Shown here piece after piece: positions 1 to 7,570 of a DNA stretch of 43,243 nt. The translations under genes and the position numbers were made by a program. Below the pieces are notes generated by a model. The model searched no databases and was not told where the DNA came from. It saw only the letters and a list, made by a program, of their open reading frames with translations. The stretch comes from Lachnospiraceae bacterium (GTDB lineage: Bacteria; Bacillota; Clostridia; Lachnospirales; Lachnospiraceae), in NCBI GenBank assembly GCA_021205385.1, contig JAJPXQ010000026.1, forward strand, positions 1 through 43,243, read 5' to 3'. Position 1 is the stretch's first letter. Each line of letters opens with the position of its first letter.

Positions 1-38
1 GTTTGTTTGCTATACCCTTTTTGCTTTCTAACCGCCAC
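1..38 (-). CDS. spoIIIAE: Possible 5' end of spoIIIAE (stage III sporulation protein AE), partial
   Basis: Directly downstream of spoIIIAD on the minus strand, a reading frame opening at a GTG at 36-38 stays open to the window edge and encodes a short basic start (V-A-V-R-K-Q-K-G-Y-S-K). In every known spoIIIA operon the next gene is spoIIIAE, a polytopic membrane protein of the feeding-tube complex, and a basic N-terminus before a signal or membrane segment would fit. No strong ribosome binding site is visible and only about 12 codons are present, so the call rests mainly on gene order. The true start could lie beyond the edge. Confidence 0.35.
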   Translation of the reverse strand, partial: MAVRKQKGYSKQ

Positions 39-54
39 GTTCCAGTTTCAAACT

Positions 55-438
55 TTATCCCCCGAGGAATCCATGTATCGCATCAAGCAGCGCGGAGAAA
101 ACCGGCATGCTCACCGCCAGAACGGTCAGCTTGCCAAAAATCTGGATCTGCCCTGCAATCGTCTGATATCCTGCATCCTTACACAGATCTGACGCAAATT
201 CTGCGATATAGCTGATCCCGACAATCTTCATCAATATCTGCAGATAACCGGTATTCAGCGGCAGACTTTCCTGAATTGCCGCAAGTGTATCCATGATCAG
301 CGCCAGCTGCTCTGTCAGGCTCAGGAAGATCAGCAGGCTGACACCCAGACACAGATAAACCGCGAACTCCGATTTCAGAGCTTTCAGCTGCTGTGCCAGC
401 AGAACGCCGACGATTCCCAACAGGGCGATCCGCACCAT
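55..438 (-). CDS. spoIIIAD: Stage III sporulation protein AD
   Basis: Small integral membrane protein (127 aa), one of the eight SpoIIIA proteins that join SpoIIQ in the channel linking mother cell and forespore during engulfment. The sequence is almost entirely hydrophobic helices with a short charged loop (K-D-A-G-Y-Q-T near residue 85), typical of SpoIIIAD. I chose the ATG at 438 rather than the GTG at 447, because the ribosome binding site AGGAGG at 448-453 touches that GTG but sits nine bases before the ATG. It follows spoIIIAC closely and is part of the same operon. Its family resemblance and its place between AC and the expected AE make the call secure. The exact start is the only doubt. 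Confidence 0.93.
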   Translation of the reverse strand: MVRIALLGIVGVLLAQQLKALKSEFAVYLCLGVSLLIFLSLTEQLALIMDTLAAIQESLPLNTGYLQILMKIVGISYIAEFASDLCKDAGYQTIAGQIQIFGKLTVLAVSMPVFSALLDAIHGFLGG

Positions 439-450
439 CTCATCCACCTC

Positions 451-645
451 CTAGAGCGTGAAGAGCTCCTGCATCATTTCAAAGAGTTCATAGACATAGG
501 GAATCAGCCAGAACAGTACCAGAAGAAGCCCTGCCAGACTCGTCAGAAATGCCTGCTCGTCCCGCCCGCTGTGTTTCAGTACCTGCGAGAGCACAGAAAC
601 CAGAATCCCCACCGCGGCAATTTTAAAGATCAGCGTTACGCTCAT
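451..645 (-). CDS. spoIIIAC: Stage III sporulation protein AC
   Basis: A 64-residue membrane protein with two hydrophobic helices separated by a short polar loop (H-S-G-R-D-E-Q-A), the usual size and pattern of SpoIIIAC. SpoIIIAC and SpoIIIAD are small related membrane proteins of the mother-cell to forespore channel. The gene starts at an ATG with the ribosome binding site AAGGTGGG about six bases upstream. It lies between spoIIIAB and spoIIIAD with almost no spacing, so translation is likely coupled along the operon. The order AA-AB-AC-AD is the canonical one, which supports the assignment despite the short length. Confidence 0.94.
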   Translation of the reverse strand: MSVTLIFKIAAVGILVSVLSQVLKHSGRDEQAFLTSLAGLLLVLFWLIPYVYELFEMMQELFTL

Positions 646-657
646 AACCGTCCCACC

Positions 658-1173
658 TTACAGAATAAAAACCGCCACCAGCGCTCCGCTCAGGATCCCC
701 AGATAACGGTACAGCTTTTTTCGCTTCTTCGCGTCCTCCACAGCATCATCCAATGCGCGGTTCAGATTTTCCTGATAATAGTCCAGCGCCCCAAGCTGCT
801 GCTTCACATCCAGGCATCCCAGCATGCCGCCCAGTTCCTTCAGCTCTCTCACATCCTGCTCTGTCAGATGAAGCTCCCTGACGCAGCTTTTCAGATTCCT
901 CTCCCAGATAATCTGTGCACTCTGTCCGTTTCGTCTTCTAAGATCTTCCGCCACACGTCGGAAGAAGTCCTGAAACGGCGGCTGCGACCTCTTTTCCACA
1001 CTGCTGAACGCTTCCGGCAGCGGCCGGTGAAGATAACGGATCTCCCCATTCAGAAGCAGGACAATCTGCTGTAATGACTGCAGCTCCCGGATCCTCATAT
1101 CCAGCTCATCCGCCATACGCATGCCGAGCCCGCCCGTTCCTGCCAGAAGCAGAAGAATCCCGAGCCACCTCAT
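658..1173 (-). CDS. spoIIIAB: Stage III sporulation protein AB
   Basis: SpoIIIAB (171 aa) has a hydrophobic N-terminal segment (about residues 1-17), a helical soluble middle containing the family pattern L-x-x-L-N-G-E-I-R-Y near residues 40-49, and a C-terminal membrane helix (about 153-171). Its fold is compared in the literature with GspF-type secretion platform proteins, which suggests it works with the ATPase SpoIIIAA in channel assembly at the outer forespore membrane. The start ATG overlaps the TGA of spoIIIAA by four bases (ATGA), so the two are translationally coupled. Length matches the family and nothing looks damaged. Confidence 0.94.
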   Translation of the reverse strand: MRWLGILLLLAGTGGLGMRMADELDMRIRELQSLQQIVLLLNGEIRYLHRPLPEAFSSVEKRSQPPFQDFFRRVAEDLRRRNGQSAQIIWERNLKSCVRELHLTEQDVRELKELGGMLGCLDVKQQLGALDYYQENLNRALDDAVEDAKKRKKLYRYLGILSGALVAVFIL

Positions 1174-2078
1174 ACTTTTATGTTCCGGTATTGTCCGTCC
1201 AGAATCATTCTGATACGCCCCGGCTCCTTCCCATTTTTCAGAAACACATAGCGCTCAAACAGGGCAGTCTCGATCATCTCAGCCAGTACCGGCTTTCTTT
1301 TCAGCTCCTCCGGCGAGTCGCCGTGTGCGGTTGCCAGCAGCGTGCAGCCACAATTCATTGCATGCCGCAGCGCCGCCAGTTCTTCCGGGCTTCCCACCTC
1401 ATCCGCTGCCACTACGTCCGGGGACATCGAACGGATCAGCATCATCAGTCCCTCCGCCTTCGGGCAGCCGTCGAGCACGTCCGTTCTCAGCCCGACATCA
1501 TTGGATGGAATACCGCAGAAAGAACCTGCAATCTCCGATCGTTCGTCGACAAGCCCGACTGTCATGCCCGGATGCTCATCGCCCCCATCGGAAATCTGCC
1601 GGATACAGTCTCGAAGCAGCGTCGTCTTCCCTCTGCCCGGTGCAGACACGAACAGCGTATGACACAACCGCCCGCCTTCCCATAAATGTGGAAGCACCCC
1701 ATCCGCGCAGCCCTTCACCTCGTGTGCAAAACGGATATTCAGGGAAGAGACCTCGGACAACGTGCGTACTTTCCCACATTCCAGCACCGTCTTCCCGGCA
1801 ATGCCAACGCGATGTCCTCCCGGAAGAGAAAGGAAGCCCTGCCGGATCTCATCCTCCCAGGCATACAGAGAATAATTTCCCAGATATGTCAGGATCTCAC
1901 CGATCTCCGCCCCTGTAAAACGCCGATCCAGTATTCGTTCCCGTCCGCTGCAGTTCACAATGAGCGGACGCTCTGCGCGGATGCGAAGCTCCCGAAGATT
2001 TTGCTGTGTAAATCCTCCATGTACAAGCGGCTGCCGCAGCATCTCCGGAAATATTGAGAAAATATCCCGTTTCTTCAT
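1170..2078 (-). CDS. spoIIIAA: Stage III sporulation protein AA (channel ATPase)
   Basis: Cytoplasmic ATPase of the SpoIIIA-SpoIIQ channel, related to secretion ATPases of type II/IV systems. The 302-residue protein has a Walker A motif S-A-P-G-R-G-K-T-T-L-L near residues 144-154, a Walker B-like V-V-A-A-D-E-V-G near 220 and the H-G-D-S segment near 250. It is the first gene of the operon, with a likely sigma-E promoter directly upstream (2099-2126). Its ribosome binding site AAGGGGACAGG lies inside one arm of a perfect inverted repeat whose other arm falls in the promoter spacer; see that feature. Full length and intact. In known spore formers the operon is switched on in the mother cell by sigma E. 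Confidence 0.96.
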   Translation of the reverse strand: MKKRDIFSIFPEMLRQPLVHGGFTQQNLRELRIRAERPLIVNCSGRERILDRRFTGAEIGEILTYLGNYSLYAWEDEIRQGFLSLPGGHRVGIAGKTVLECGKVRTLSEVSSLNIRFAHEVKGCADGVLPHLWEGGRLCHTLFVSAPGRGKTTLLRDCIRQISDGGDEHPGMTVGLVDERSEIAGSFCGIPSNDVGLRTDVLDGCPKAEGLMMLIRSMSPDVVAADEVGSPEELAALRHAMNCGCTLLATAHGDSPEELKRKPVLAEMIETALFERYVFLKNGKEPGRIRMILDGQYRNIKV

Positions 2079-2082
2079 AATC

Positions 2083-2118
2083 CCTGTCCCCTTGTTTCAA
2101 TATATGAAAGGGGACAGG
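2083..2118 (-). repeat. Perfect 11-bp inverted repeat covering the spoIIIAA ribosome binding site
   Basis: CCTGTCCCCTT at 2083-2093 and AAGGGGACAGG at 2108-2118 are exact complements with a 14-base loop. Read on the minus strand, the second-transcribed arm (2093 down to 2083) contains the ribosome binding site. The first arm lies wholly between the -35 and -10 boxes of the proposed sigma-E promoter. Only RNA that enters from upstream could form the hairpin. Confidence 0.85.
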
Positions 2119-2126
2119 TTTTATGA
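2099..2126 (-). promoter_or_regulatory. Likely sigma-E promoter of the spoIIIA operon
   Basis: On the minus strand a -35-like TCATAAA (2120-2126) is followed after 13 bases by CATATATT (2099-2106). This fits the sigma-E pattern (kmATA... then CATAnAnT) and the known control of spoIIIA by sigma E. Transcription would start near 2092, giving a leader of only about 14 bases that begins at the ribosome binding site. Confidence 0.6.
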
Positions 2127-2131
2127 CAGAC

Positions 2132-2170
2132 AAAAAAATACGCAGTGGCTTTTTACAGGCCACTGCGTAT
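2132..2170 (-). terminator. Rho-independent terminator after the sorE-like gene
   Basis: A perfect 12-bp stem (ATACGCAGTGGC at 2138-2149 with GCCACTGCGTAT at 2159-2170) has a nine-base loop. On the minus strand it is followed by a run of seven T. It sits 16 bases beyond the dehydrogenase stop and separates that gene from spoIIIA. Confidence 0.93.
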
Positions 2171-2185
2171 TGTCTTCTGATGATC

Positions 2186-3451
2186 TTACTCGATCGGTTT
2201 TGCGTGGGACAGCAGGTACTTCTCCGCGTCGCCGTTCCACAGGCCGTTGTTCGCCTTTACCAGCTTGTCGAGCTCCGCAAACAGCGGATCCGTCTTTCCA
2301 AGCTCCTCAAAATCCGCAAGCGCCGCCAGCGGTAAATCGATCTGCGTGTAGATCAGCTTCTTGCCGCCCGGGATATTCGGCAGATTCAGCGTCGTCTCCG
2401 CCTCGGCGTTCAGACCGCCGATATGCGTCACCATCGCCGCCGGATTGATCCGTCCGCTGTTCATCATCTGGATCGCCTCGCGCATATCATCGGTATTTCC
2501 GCCGCTCGTTCCAACAACATGCGTGCTCGCATAATGCACATTGTAGAAATTGAACTCCGCCTTAAACTGCGTGTTCGTCGGACCCGCAAAGAAATTCAGG
2601 CAGCCGTCGTGTCCCAGGATACCGTCCGCCTGCTCCACAACCGATTTCACCGGGGCGAAGCAGATCACATCATCATAACCCGTGCCGCCGGTCAGCTCAC
2701 GGAGCGCTGCCACCGGATCGTCCGTCTTTCCGGTATTCACATAATGAAGCTCCACGCCGTTCTTCGCCGCATCCTCCACCGTGTAGATACTCTCCGCTCT
2801 CGCAAGACGCGCATCGTCAATATCGGTCACGACCAGCAGAGACGGACGGCGGTCGCAGTGCAGCGCATAGTCGATCGCGCCCAGGCCCATCGGTCCAACA
2901 CTCGCGAGCAGCGCCATCTTGCCGCCTTCCACAATGCCCATCTGATGCTCATAGCTGCCGGCCTTCGTGTGGTACATCGCGTGATAGGTGCCGATAATGC
3001 AGCTCATCGGCTCGGAAAGGGAACCATAGAAATAGACATCCGAATCATAAGGAAGCAGGCAGTCCATCTTCAGGGTCTCGATCGGAATGTTCGCATACTG
3101 CGAAGCGCCTCCGCAATAGGGATAAGAATAGCCCGGCGCCATCAGGGAACCCTTATAGAAATGAGCCGGCTGGATCGAAAAGCCGTCGCCCACCTGATAC
3201 TTATCCTTCCAGTTCTCGCCGACCTTCACGATCTGTCCGCAGAACTCGTGGCCAACGATCGTCGGATTTTTCTCGACATCATCCGGAACACGCTTGTGCT
3301 CGCCGCCCTCTACGGCCGCCTTCCAGGTGCTCATACAAATCGAATCCGATATGATCTTCACCTGTACGCCATCGGCATCAATCTCGGGGAGTTCGACCTC
3401 CTCAAGTCTCAGATCCATCTTTCCGTGTATCCTGACTGCCTTTGTCTTCAT
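2186..3451 (-). CDS. Zinc-type alcohol dehydrogenase, L-sorbose-1-phosphate reductase (SorE) type
   Basis: Medium-chain dehydrogenase of 421 residues. A GroES-like N-terminal domain carries candidate zinc ligands C39 and H68-E69 (in V-G-H-E-F). A Rossmann domain follows with A-S-V-G-P-M-G-L-G-A near residues 183-192. The length, the long stretch Y-S-Y-P-Y-C-G-G-A-S and the C-terminal G-G-K-K-L-I-Y-T segment resemble SorE and YjmD/YjjN-like reductases of ketose-1-phosphates or sugar acids rather than classical ethanol dehydrogenases. The start ATG has AGGAGG nine bases upstream. It has its own promoter and terminator, so it is monocistronic. No PTS or sorbose gene is nearby, so the substrate remains open; NAD(P)-linked oxidation or reduction of a sugar derivative is the safe statement. 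Confidence 0.8.
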   Translation of the reverse strand: MKTKAVRIHGKMDLRLEEVELPEIDADGVQVKIISDSICMSTWKAAVEGGEHKRVPDDVEKNPTIVGHEFCGQIVKVGENWKDKYQVGDGFSIQPAHFYKGSLMAPGYSYPYCGGASQYANIPIETLKMDCLLPYDSDVYFYGSLSEPMSCIIGTYHAMYHTKAGSYEHQMGIVEGGKMALLASVGPMGLGAIDYALHCDRRPSLLVVTDIDDARLARAESIYTVEDAAKNGVELHYVNTGKTDDPVAALRELTGGTGYDDVICFAPVKSVVEQADGILGHDGCLNFFAGPTNTQFKAEFNFYNVHYASTHVVGTSGGNTDDMREAIQMMNSGRINPAAMVTHIGGLNAEAETTLNLPNIPGGKKLIYTQIDLPLAALADFEELGKTDPLFAELDKLVKANNGLWNGDAEKYLLSHAKPIE

Positions 3452-3496
3452 ACTGTCATTCCTCCTGATATTTAGATGGTTGATTACTATCTTTAT

Positions 3497-3525
3497 ATTT
3501 TAACTCATTACATACCACATGTCCA
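3497..3525 (-). promoter_or_regulatory. Sigma-A promoter of the sorE-like gene
   Basis: Minus strand: -35 TGGACA (3520-3525), 17-base spacer, -10 TAAAAT (3497-3502), about 45 bases before the start codon. The AT-rich gap 3452-3568 shows no clear terminator for the glycosyltransferase upstream. Confidence 0.7.
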
Positions 3526-3568
3526 GCTAATCCCCTGGTCATTTTTTTCGATTTTTAAGAATATTTTT

Positions 3569-4591
3569 CTAATTGAAACCCATCACCCGGTTCGCCATCC
3601 TGTACAGCGCGACGGACACCTTACGCCCGCCCTTCCCGGGAAGGTTCATCGACCGTCCGAAAATGCTGAAATAATACAGGCGGTAATAGAGGCGGCGAGC
3701 CTTTTTCTTCAGATACTGCCAGAGATCTTTTTTCTTTTCCAGACTCTCCGGCGTCCCGGAACGGATCAGCATGATGGAGGACACGGTCATCATAATGCTC
3801 AGATAACTGACCATATAGTTCCGCAGCTTTTTATTCCGGATTTTTCCAATGTCATACTGGTCGATCATAATCTTGTTGACTTTGATCTGCTGGTCGACGC
3901 GGCTGATCATCACCTGCTCATTGACCGACTGATCCGCGCGCCCGATGAAATAATGATAGAGGGCTACATCCATATAATAGAGTGTCTTCACATGGGGCAG
4001 CGGATAGTAAACGAAAATATTGTCCACATAGAAGGTGTGCTTCGGCAGCTCCATCCCGCTCTCCTGCAGCATCCGCGTGCGGTAAATGACCGAATGCATC
4101 AGAATATACTGCCCCAGATGGAAATGCTTCACGTCCTTCCAGGTAAACAGCGTATCCTGCGGCAGCGCCGAAGTATAACGGACCGTTCGTTTATGTTTTA
4201 CTCCCTGTTTGTCGTAGATGTAATTGCAGAGCACCATGTCCGCGGTCTGCCCGCTGCGCACCAGCTCCGAGAGCCGCTCCAGCACCTTCGGATAATTCTC
4301 CTTGTCGAGCCAGTCGTCGCTGTCCACGACCTTGAAATAGACGCCGGTCGCGTGCTTCAGGCCGGTATTGACCGCCTCACCGTGCCCGCCGTTTTCCTGA
4401 TGAACCACCCTGACAATGTCCGGATACTTCGCGGCGTACTCATCTGCGATCTGAGGCGTCCGGTCCTTCGTGGAGCCGTCGTCCACAATGATGATCTCCA
4501 CGTCCTCCCCGCCGGGAAGCAGGGATTCGATGCAGTTTCGCATATAGCCTTCTGAATTATAGCAGGGTACCGCTATGGATAACAGTTTCAT
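3569..4591 (-). CDS. Family 2 glycosyltransferase
   Basis: Transfers a sugar from a nucleotide donor onto a growing glycan. The N-terminal GT-A domain shows L-S-I-A-V-P-C-Y-N-S-E-G, then I-I-I-V-D-D-G-S-T near residues 33-41, and the metal-binding V-D-S-D-D-W-L-D near residue 92. The C-terminal half is basic and aromatic, as in enzymes acting at the membrane. I use the ATG at 4591, seven bases after GAGAGG. A GTG at 4597 would overlap the glf stop by four bases (GTGA). Being directly behind the UDP-galactopyranose mutase gene, it may use UDP-galactofuranose for a capsule, wall or teichoic-type glycan. That donor is inferred from context only. Confidence 0.88.
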   Translation of the reverse strand: MKLLSIAVPCYNSEGYMRNCIESLLPGGEDVEIIIVDDGSTKDRTPQIADEYAAKYPDIVRVVHQENGGHGEAVNTGLKHATGVYFKVVDSDDWLDKENYPKVLERLSELVRSGQTADMVLCNYIYDKQGVKHKRTVRYTSALPQDTLFTWKDVKHFHLGQYILMHSVIYRTRMLQESGMELPKHTFYVDNIFVYYPLPHVKTLYYMDVALYHYFIGRADQSVNEQVMISRVDQQIKVNKIMIDQYDIGKIRNKKLRNYMVSYLSIMMTVSSIMLIRSGTPESLEKKKDLWQYLKKKARRLYYRLYYFSIFGRSMNLPGKGGRKVSVALYRMANRVMGFN

Positions 4592-4593
4592 TC

Positions 4594-5748
4594 TCACACC
4601 TCTCTCGTACTCTTGATCTTTTCTGCCAGCTCCAGCGCCTTCAGCACCATCGCGTCGATATTATAATATTTATACTCTGCCAGACGGCCGAGCAGATGTA
4701 CCTGCGGAACTCCGTCAAGCAACGCCTGATAACGCTCGTACAATGCCTGATTCGCATCATTTGCAATCGAGTAATAAGGAATCTCACCCGCCGCGCCTGT
4801 ATAGGCGAAGGGATACTCCCGCACAATCGTCGTTCCCGGCGCCTTCTGTCCGGTCAGATACTTAAATTCTGTAATTCTCGTGAAATCTTCGCTCACCGTG
4901 TAGTTTACCACACTGTGCCCCTGGAAATCCTCCCGGTCGAAATATTCAAAATCAAAGCGCAGCGAACGATAGGGCAGGCGGCCAAAACGGCAGTCAAAGA
5001 GCTCATCCAGCGGGCCTGTGTAAATGACCTCCCCCGCAAAAGGCGCGCCATCCAGCAATACCTCATGTTCCCGGATGGAAATGCGCGTGCGCGCGTCCAC
5101 GCCCGTCTGCACCGTGATCTTCGGGTGATCGAGCATCGCCTCAAACATCGCCGTATAGCCGTGCAGCGGCATGCCCTGGTATGGCTCCTGAAAATAGCGA
5201 TTGTCATGCGAGATCAGCACCGGTACGCGCCCGGTCACCGCCGGGTCGATCTCCTCCGGCGTCTGTCCCCACTGCTTCATCGTATAATGAAGGAAAATAT
5301 TCTCGTAGACAAACTCCGCGATCTCGCGGATCTGCGGGTCATCGTGTTCGCGCAGCTTCAGCACCGGTACTCGGCTGCCCTCTCCGAAGGCGTCGATCAG
5401 CTTCTTCTCGAGTTCGTCTGCCTTCGCCTCATCGTAGACCATATGCAGCGTGTTCAGATTGAAAGGCACCGGAATCAGCTTTCCGTGTACATTCGCCACA
5501 ACCTCATGCCCAAAGGCATACCACTCCGTAAAGCGGGACAGGTAGTCATAGGCCCGCTGCTCCTTCGTGTGGAAAATATGGGGGCCGTAGCGGTGGACCA
5601 GTATCCCGTGCTCATCCGGCTCATCATAGCAGTTGCCGCCAATATGGCCGCGCTGTTCGAGCACGAGCACGCTGCGTCCTGACTCCGCCAGCTCCCTTGC
5701 CGCTACACAGCCGGCCACGCCGGTCCCGATAATAATGCTGTCAAACAT
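4594..5748 (-). CDS. glf: UDP-galactopyranose mutase
   Basis: Flavoenzyme that interconverts UDP-galactopyranose and UDP-galactofuranose, the precursor of galactofuranose-containing surface glycans. The 384-residue protein begins with an FAD-binding fold (I-I-I-G-T-G-V-A-G-C, then V-L-V-L-E-Q-R-G-H-I-G-G-N-C-Y-D). It continues with the family hallmark R-Y-G-P-H-I-F-H-T near residue 55 and W-G-Q-T-P-E-E-I-D-P near 155. The start at 5748 (M-F-D-S-I-I-I-G) fits the conserved N-terminus; upstream in-frame codons add a non-conserved basic tail. It overlaps the end of mutY by eight bases and abuts the glycosyltransferase, suggesting one transcript. Confidence 0.95.
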   Translation of the reverse strand: MFDSIIIGTGVAGCVAARELAESGRSVLVLEQRGHIGGNCYDEPDEHGILVHRYGPHIFHTKEQRAYDYLSRFTEWYAFGHEVVANVHGKLIPVPFNLNTLHMVYDEAKADELEKKLIDAFGEGSRVPVLKLREHDDPQIREIAEFVYENIFLHYTMKQWGQTPEEIDPAVTGRVPVLISHDNRYFQEPYQGMPLHGYTAMFEAMLDHPKITVQTGVDARTRISIREHEVLLDGAPFAGEVIYTGPLDELFDCRFGRLPYRSLRFDFEYFDREDFQGHSVVNYTVSEDFTRITEFKYLTGQKAPGTTIVREYPFAYTGAAGEIPYYSIANDANQALYERYQALLDGVPQVHLLGRLAEYKYYNIDAMVLKALELAEKIKSTREV

Positions 5749-6829
5749 GCTCTTTCTCCTCCTCGTATTTCTCCTGTCCCAGTACAATATTCATATATCC
5801 CGCATAAGCTGCAAAAGCCGCCGGCATCGGATAGCGTTCCTGCGTCTCCTTCGCCTCGATAAAAAGCAGGCCGCTCTTCTCCATATCGTCCGTCTCCTCC
5901 AGGCTCACCGCATAGCCGCTCATGCGCCATTCTACATGGCTGAAAACATGCTTCGCATCGGCGAGCGGCAGAATGCGCAGTGGGGACAGCCCCCACTCCC
6001 GGAGCGCCTCCAGAACCTCGCGCTCTGACAGATGCCCCTCGAGATTCGGCAGCTCATAGAGTCCGGCCAGCAGTCCCTTCGGCGGACGCCTGCGGATCGC
6101 CACACGGCTGCCTTCCCGCAAGACCAGCACCGTCCGCTCCTCGATCCGGCGTTCCTTCGGCTGCTTTTTCTTCGGAAGCTCGTCCACCATGCCAAGCGCG
6201 CGCGCCCTGCAAAGCGAGGCAAGCGGACAGGAATCGCATTTCGCTTTTCCATTTGGTACGCAGACAAGCGCCCCGATCTCGATCAGAGCCTGCGTGAAAT
6301 CTCCTGCGCGATCTATCGGTATGATTTCCTGAATCTGCCGCTCAAACGCGCGTTTCACGGACTGCCTCAGAATATCGTCGCAGCTTGCCGTAAGACGCGA
6401 GAGCACACGCAGCACATTCCCGTCGACAGCCGGAACCGGAATCCCGAACGCGATCGAGGCGATGGCCCCTGCCGTGTAGCTGCCGATACCCGGAAGCGCA
6501 AGAAGCGCCTCATAGTCCGCGGGAAACTGCCCGTCATACTCCTCCACGATGATCTGCGCGGTCCGCTTCAGATTCCGCGCGCGGTTGTAGTAGCCGAGGC
6601 CCTCCCACAGCTTCAGAAGCTCATCCTCCGGACAGGACGCCAGGGCCTTCACATCCGGGAACGCTCTTAAGAAGCGTTCAAAATAAGGCCGGACCGCCTC
6701 CACGCGGGTCTGCTGCAGCATGATTTCCGACACCCACACACGATAGGGCGTCGGTTCCTCTCTCCAGGGGAGCGTGCGCGCATGCTCATCGTACCACGAA
6801 AGCAGTGGCCTTACAATCTGTTCCAACAT
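5741..6829 (-). CDS. mutY: A/G-specific adenine glycosylase
   Basis: Removes adenine mispaired with 8-oxoguanine or guanine in base excision repair. The 362-residue protein has the helix-hairpin-helix L-P-G-I-G-S-Y-T-A-G (112-121), the catalytic aspartate D136 in V-D-G-N-V, E35 in S-E-I-M-L-Q-Q-T, and four cysteines (190, 198, 201, 207) for the [4Fe-4S] cluster. The first spacing is seven residues, one more than in E. coli. The C-terminal third is the MutT-like domain that reads 8-oxoguanine, with F-S-H-V-E-W near 292. The ATG at 6829 follows GGAG by eight bases. It is the first gene of a group with glf and a glycosyltransferase, an unrelated pairing that probably just shares a promoter. Confidence 0.95.
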   Translation of the reverse strand: MLEQIVRPLLSWYDEHARTLPWREEPTPYRVWVSEIMLQQTRVEAVRPYFERFLRAFPDVKALASCPEDELLKLWEGLGYYNRARNLKRTAQIIVEEYDGQFPADYEALLALPGIGSYTAGAIASIAFGIPVPAVDGNVLRVLSRLTASCDDILRQSVKRAFERQIQEIIPIDRAGDFTQALIEIGALVCVPNGKAKCDSCPLASLCRARALGMVDELPKKKQPKERRIEERTVLVLREGSRVAIRRRPPKGLLAGLYELPNLEGHLSEREVLEALREWGLSPLRILPLADAKHVFSHVEWRMSGYAVSLEETDDMEKSGLLFIEAKETQERYPMPAAFAAYAGYMNIVLGQEKYEEEKEHV

Positions 6830-6854
6830 TCGTCCATCTCCTGCTCCAGAGTTC

Positions 6855-6884
6855 AGTATACCACAGCTACTTGATTTTCCTCAA
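6855..6884 (-). promoter_or_regulatory. Probable promoter of the mutY group
   Basis: Minus strand -10 TATACT (6855-6860) with a weak -35 TTGAGG (6879-6884) and an 18-base spacer. It overlaps the divergent promoter of the HAD gene, so the two compete for the same DNA face. Confidence 0.5.
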
Positions 6885-6899
6885 CGTTTTTTGTAGAAT
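6871..6899 (+). promoter_or_regulatory. Sigma-A promoter of the HAD phosphatase gene
   Basis: -35 TTGATT (6871-6876), 17-base spacer, -10 TAGAAT (6894-6899), followed 32 bases later by the start codon with its AGAAGGGAG ribosome binding site. Confidence 0.75.
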
Positions 6900-6930
6900 G
6901 ATTAACATATGGACAGAAGGGAGTACGGTT

Positions 6931-7566
6931 ATGAAGACTGACGGCATTATTCTGGACGTGGACGGTACGCTCTGGGACGCGACGCCTGCGGCGGCCGATG
7001 GGTATAATGACGCTATCGCGGCCCGGGGAATGACCTCGCCGCACGTTACTGCCGGGCAGCTGCGCGGTCTGTTCGGACGGCCCATACCGGCGATTGCCGA
7101 CGCGGTTTTCCCGGATCTCGTGCCGGATGATCGCTATGCGTTGATTGAAGAGTGTATGAAGTATCAGGGAAAACACCTGCAGGAAACGCAGCTCGACATG
7201 CTCTATCCCGGCGTGGCCGATACCATTCCGATGCTTGCAGGACAGATTCCGCTGTTCATCGTCAGCAACTGCCAGGCCGGGTATATTGAAACATTTCTGA
7301 AAAAATCCGGGCTTACGCCCTTCATAAAGGATCACCTTTGTCCGGCGGACACCGGACTTGTCAAAGGGCCGAATATCCGCCAGATTATAGAACGCTACCA
7401 GCTGGAAAAGCCGGTCTATGTCGGCGATATCGACGCGGATCGCAGCGCAGCAGAAGAGGCCGGCGCCGCATTCTGTTTTGCTTCCTATGGATATGGGGAA
7501 GCGCAGCGTGCGGACTATATTATTGATACATTTGCCGATCTGATCCCGCTGTTTTCCGATCGCTGA
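6931..7566 (+). CDS. HAD-family phosphatase
   Basis: Haloacid dehalogenase superfamily hydrolase of 211 residues. Motif I is L-D-V-D-G-T-L-W-D with the nucleophile D9 and the acid/base D11. Motif II is F-I-V-S-N-C near residue 110, motif III is the lysine in G-L-V-K-G near 142, and motif IV is V-Y-V-G-D-I-D-A-D near 163-171. An inserted helical cap between motifs I and II makes it a subclass I enzyme like phosphoglycolate phosphatase. The start at 6931 is fixed by AGAAGGGAG nine bases upstream. The gene is monocistronic, has its own promoter and converges on the amidohydrolase gene. The substrate cannot be told from sequence. Confidence 0.88.
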   Translation: MKTDGIILDVDGTLWDATPAAADGYNDAIAARGMTSPHVTAGQLRGLFGRPIPAIADAVFPDLVPDDRYALIEECMKYQGKHLQETQLDMLYPGVADTIPMLAGQIPLFIVSNCQAGYIETFLKKSGLTPFIKDHLCPADTGLVKGPNIRQIIERYQLEKPVYVGDIDADRSAAEEAGAAFCFASYGYGEAQRADYIIDTFADLIPLFSDR

Positions 7567-7570
7567 TCGT

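Noticed and set aside
2423-3475. Plus-strand open frame of 350 codons opposite the dehydrogenase gene
   Set aside because: Arg/His/Ile-rich shadow; the minus-strand dehydrogenase has motifs, promoter and terminator.
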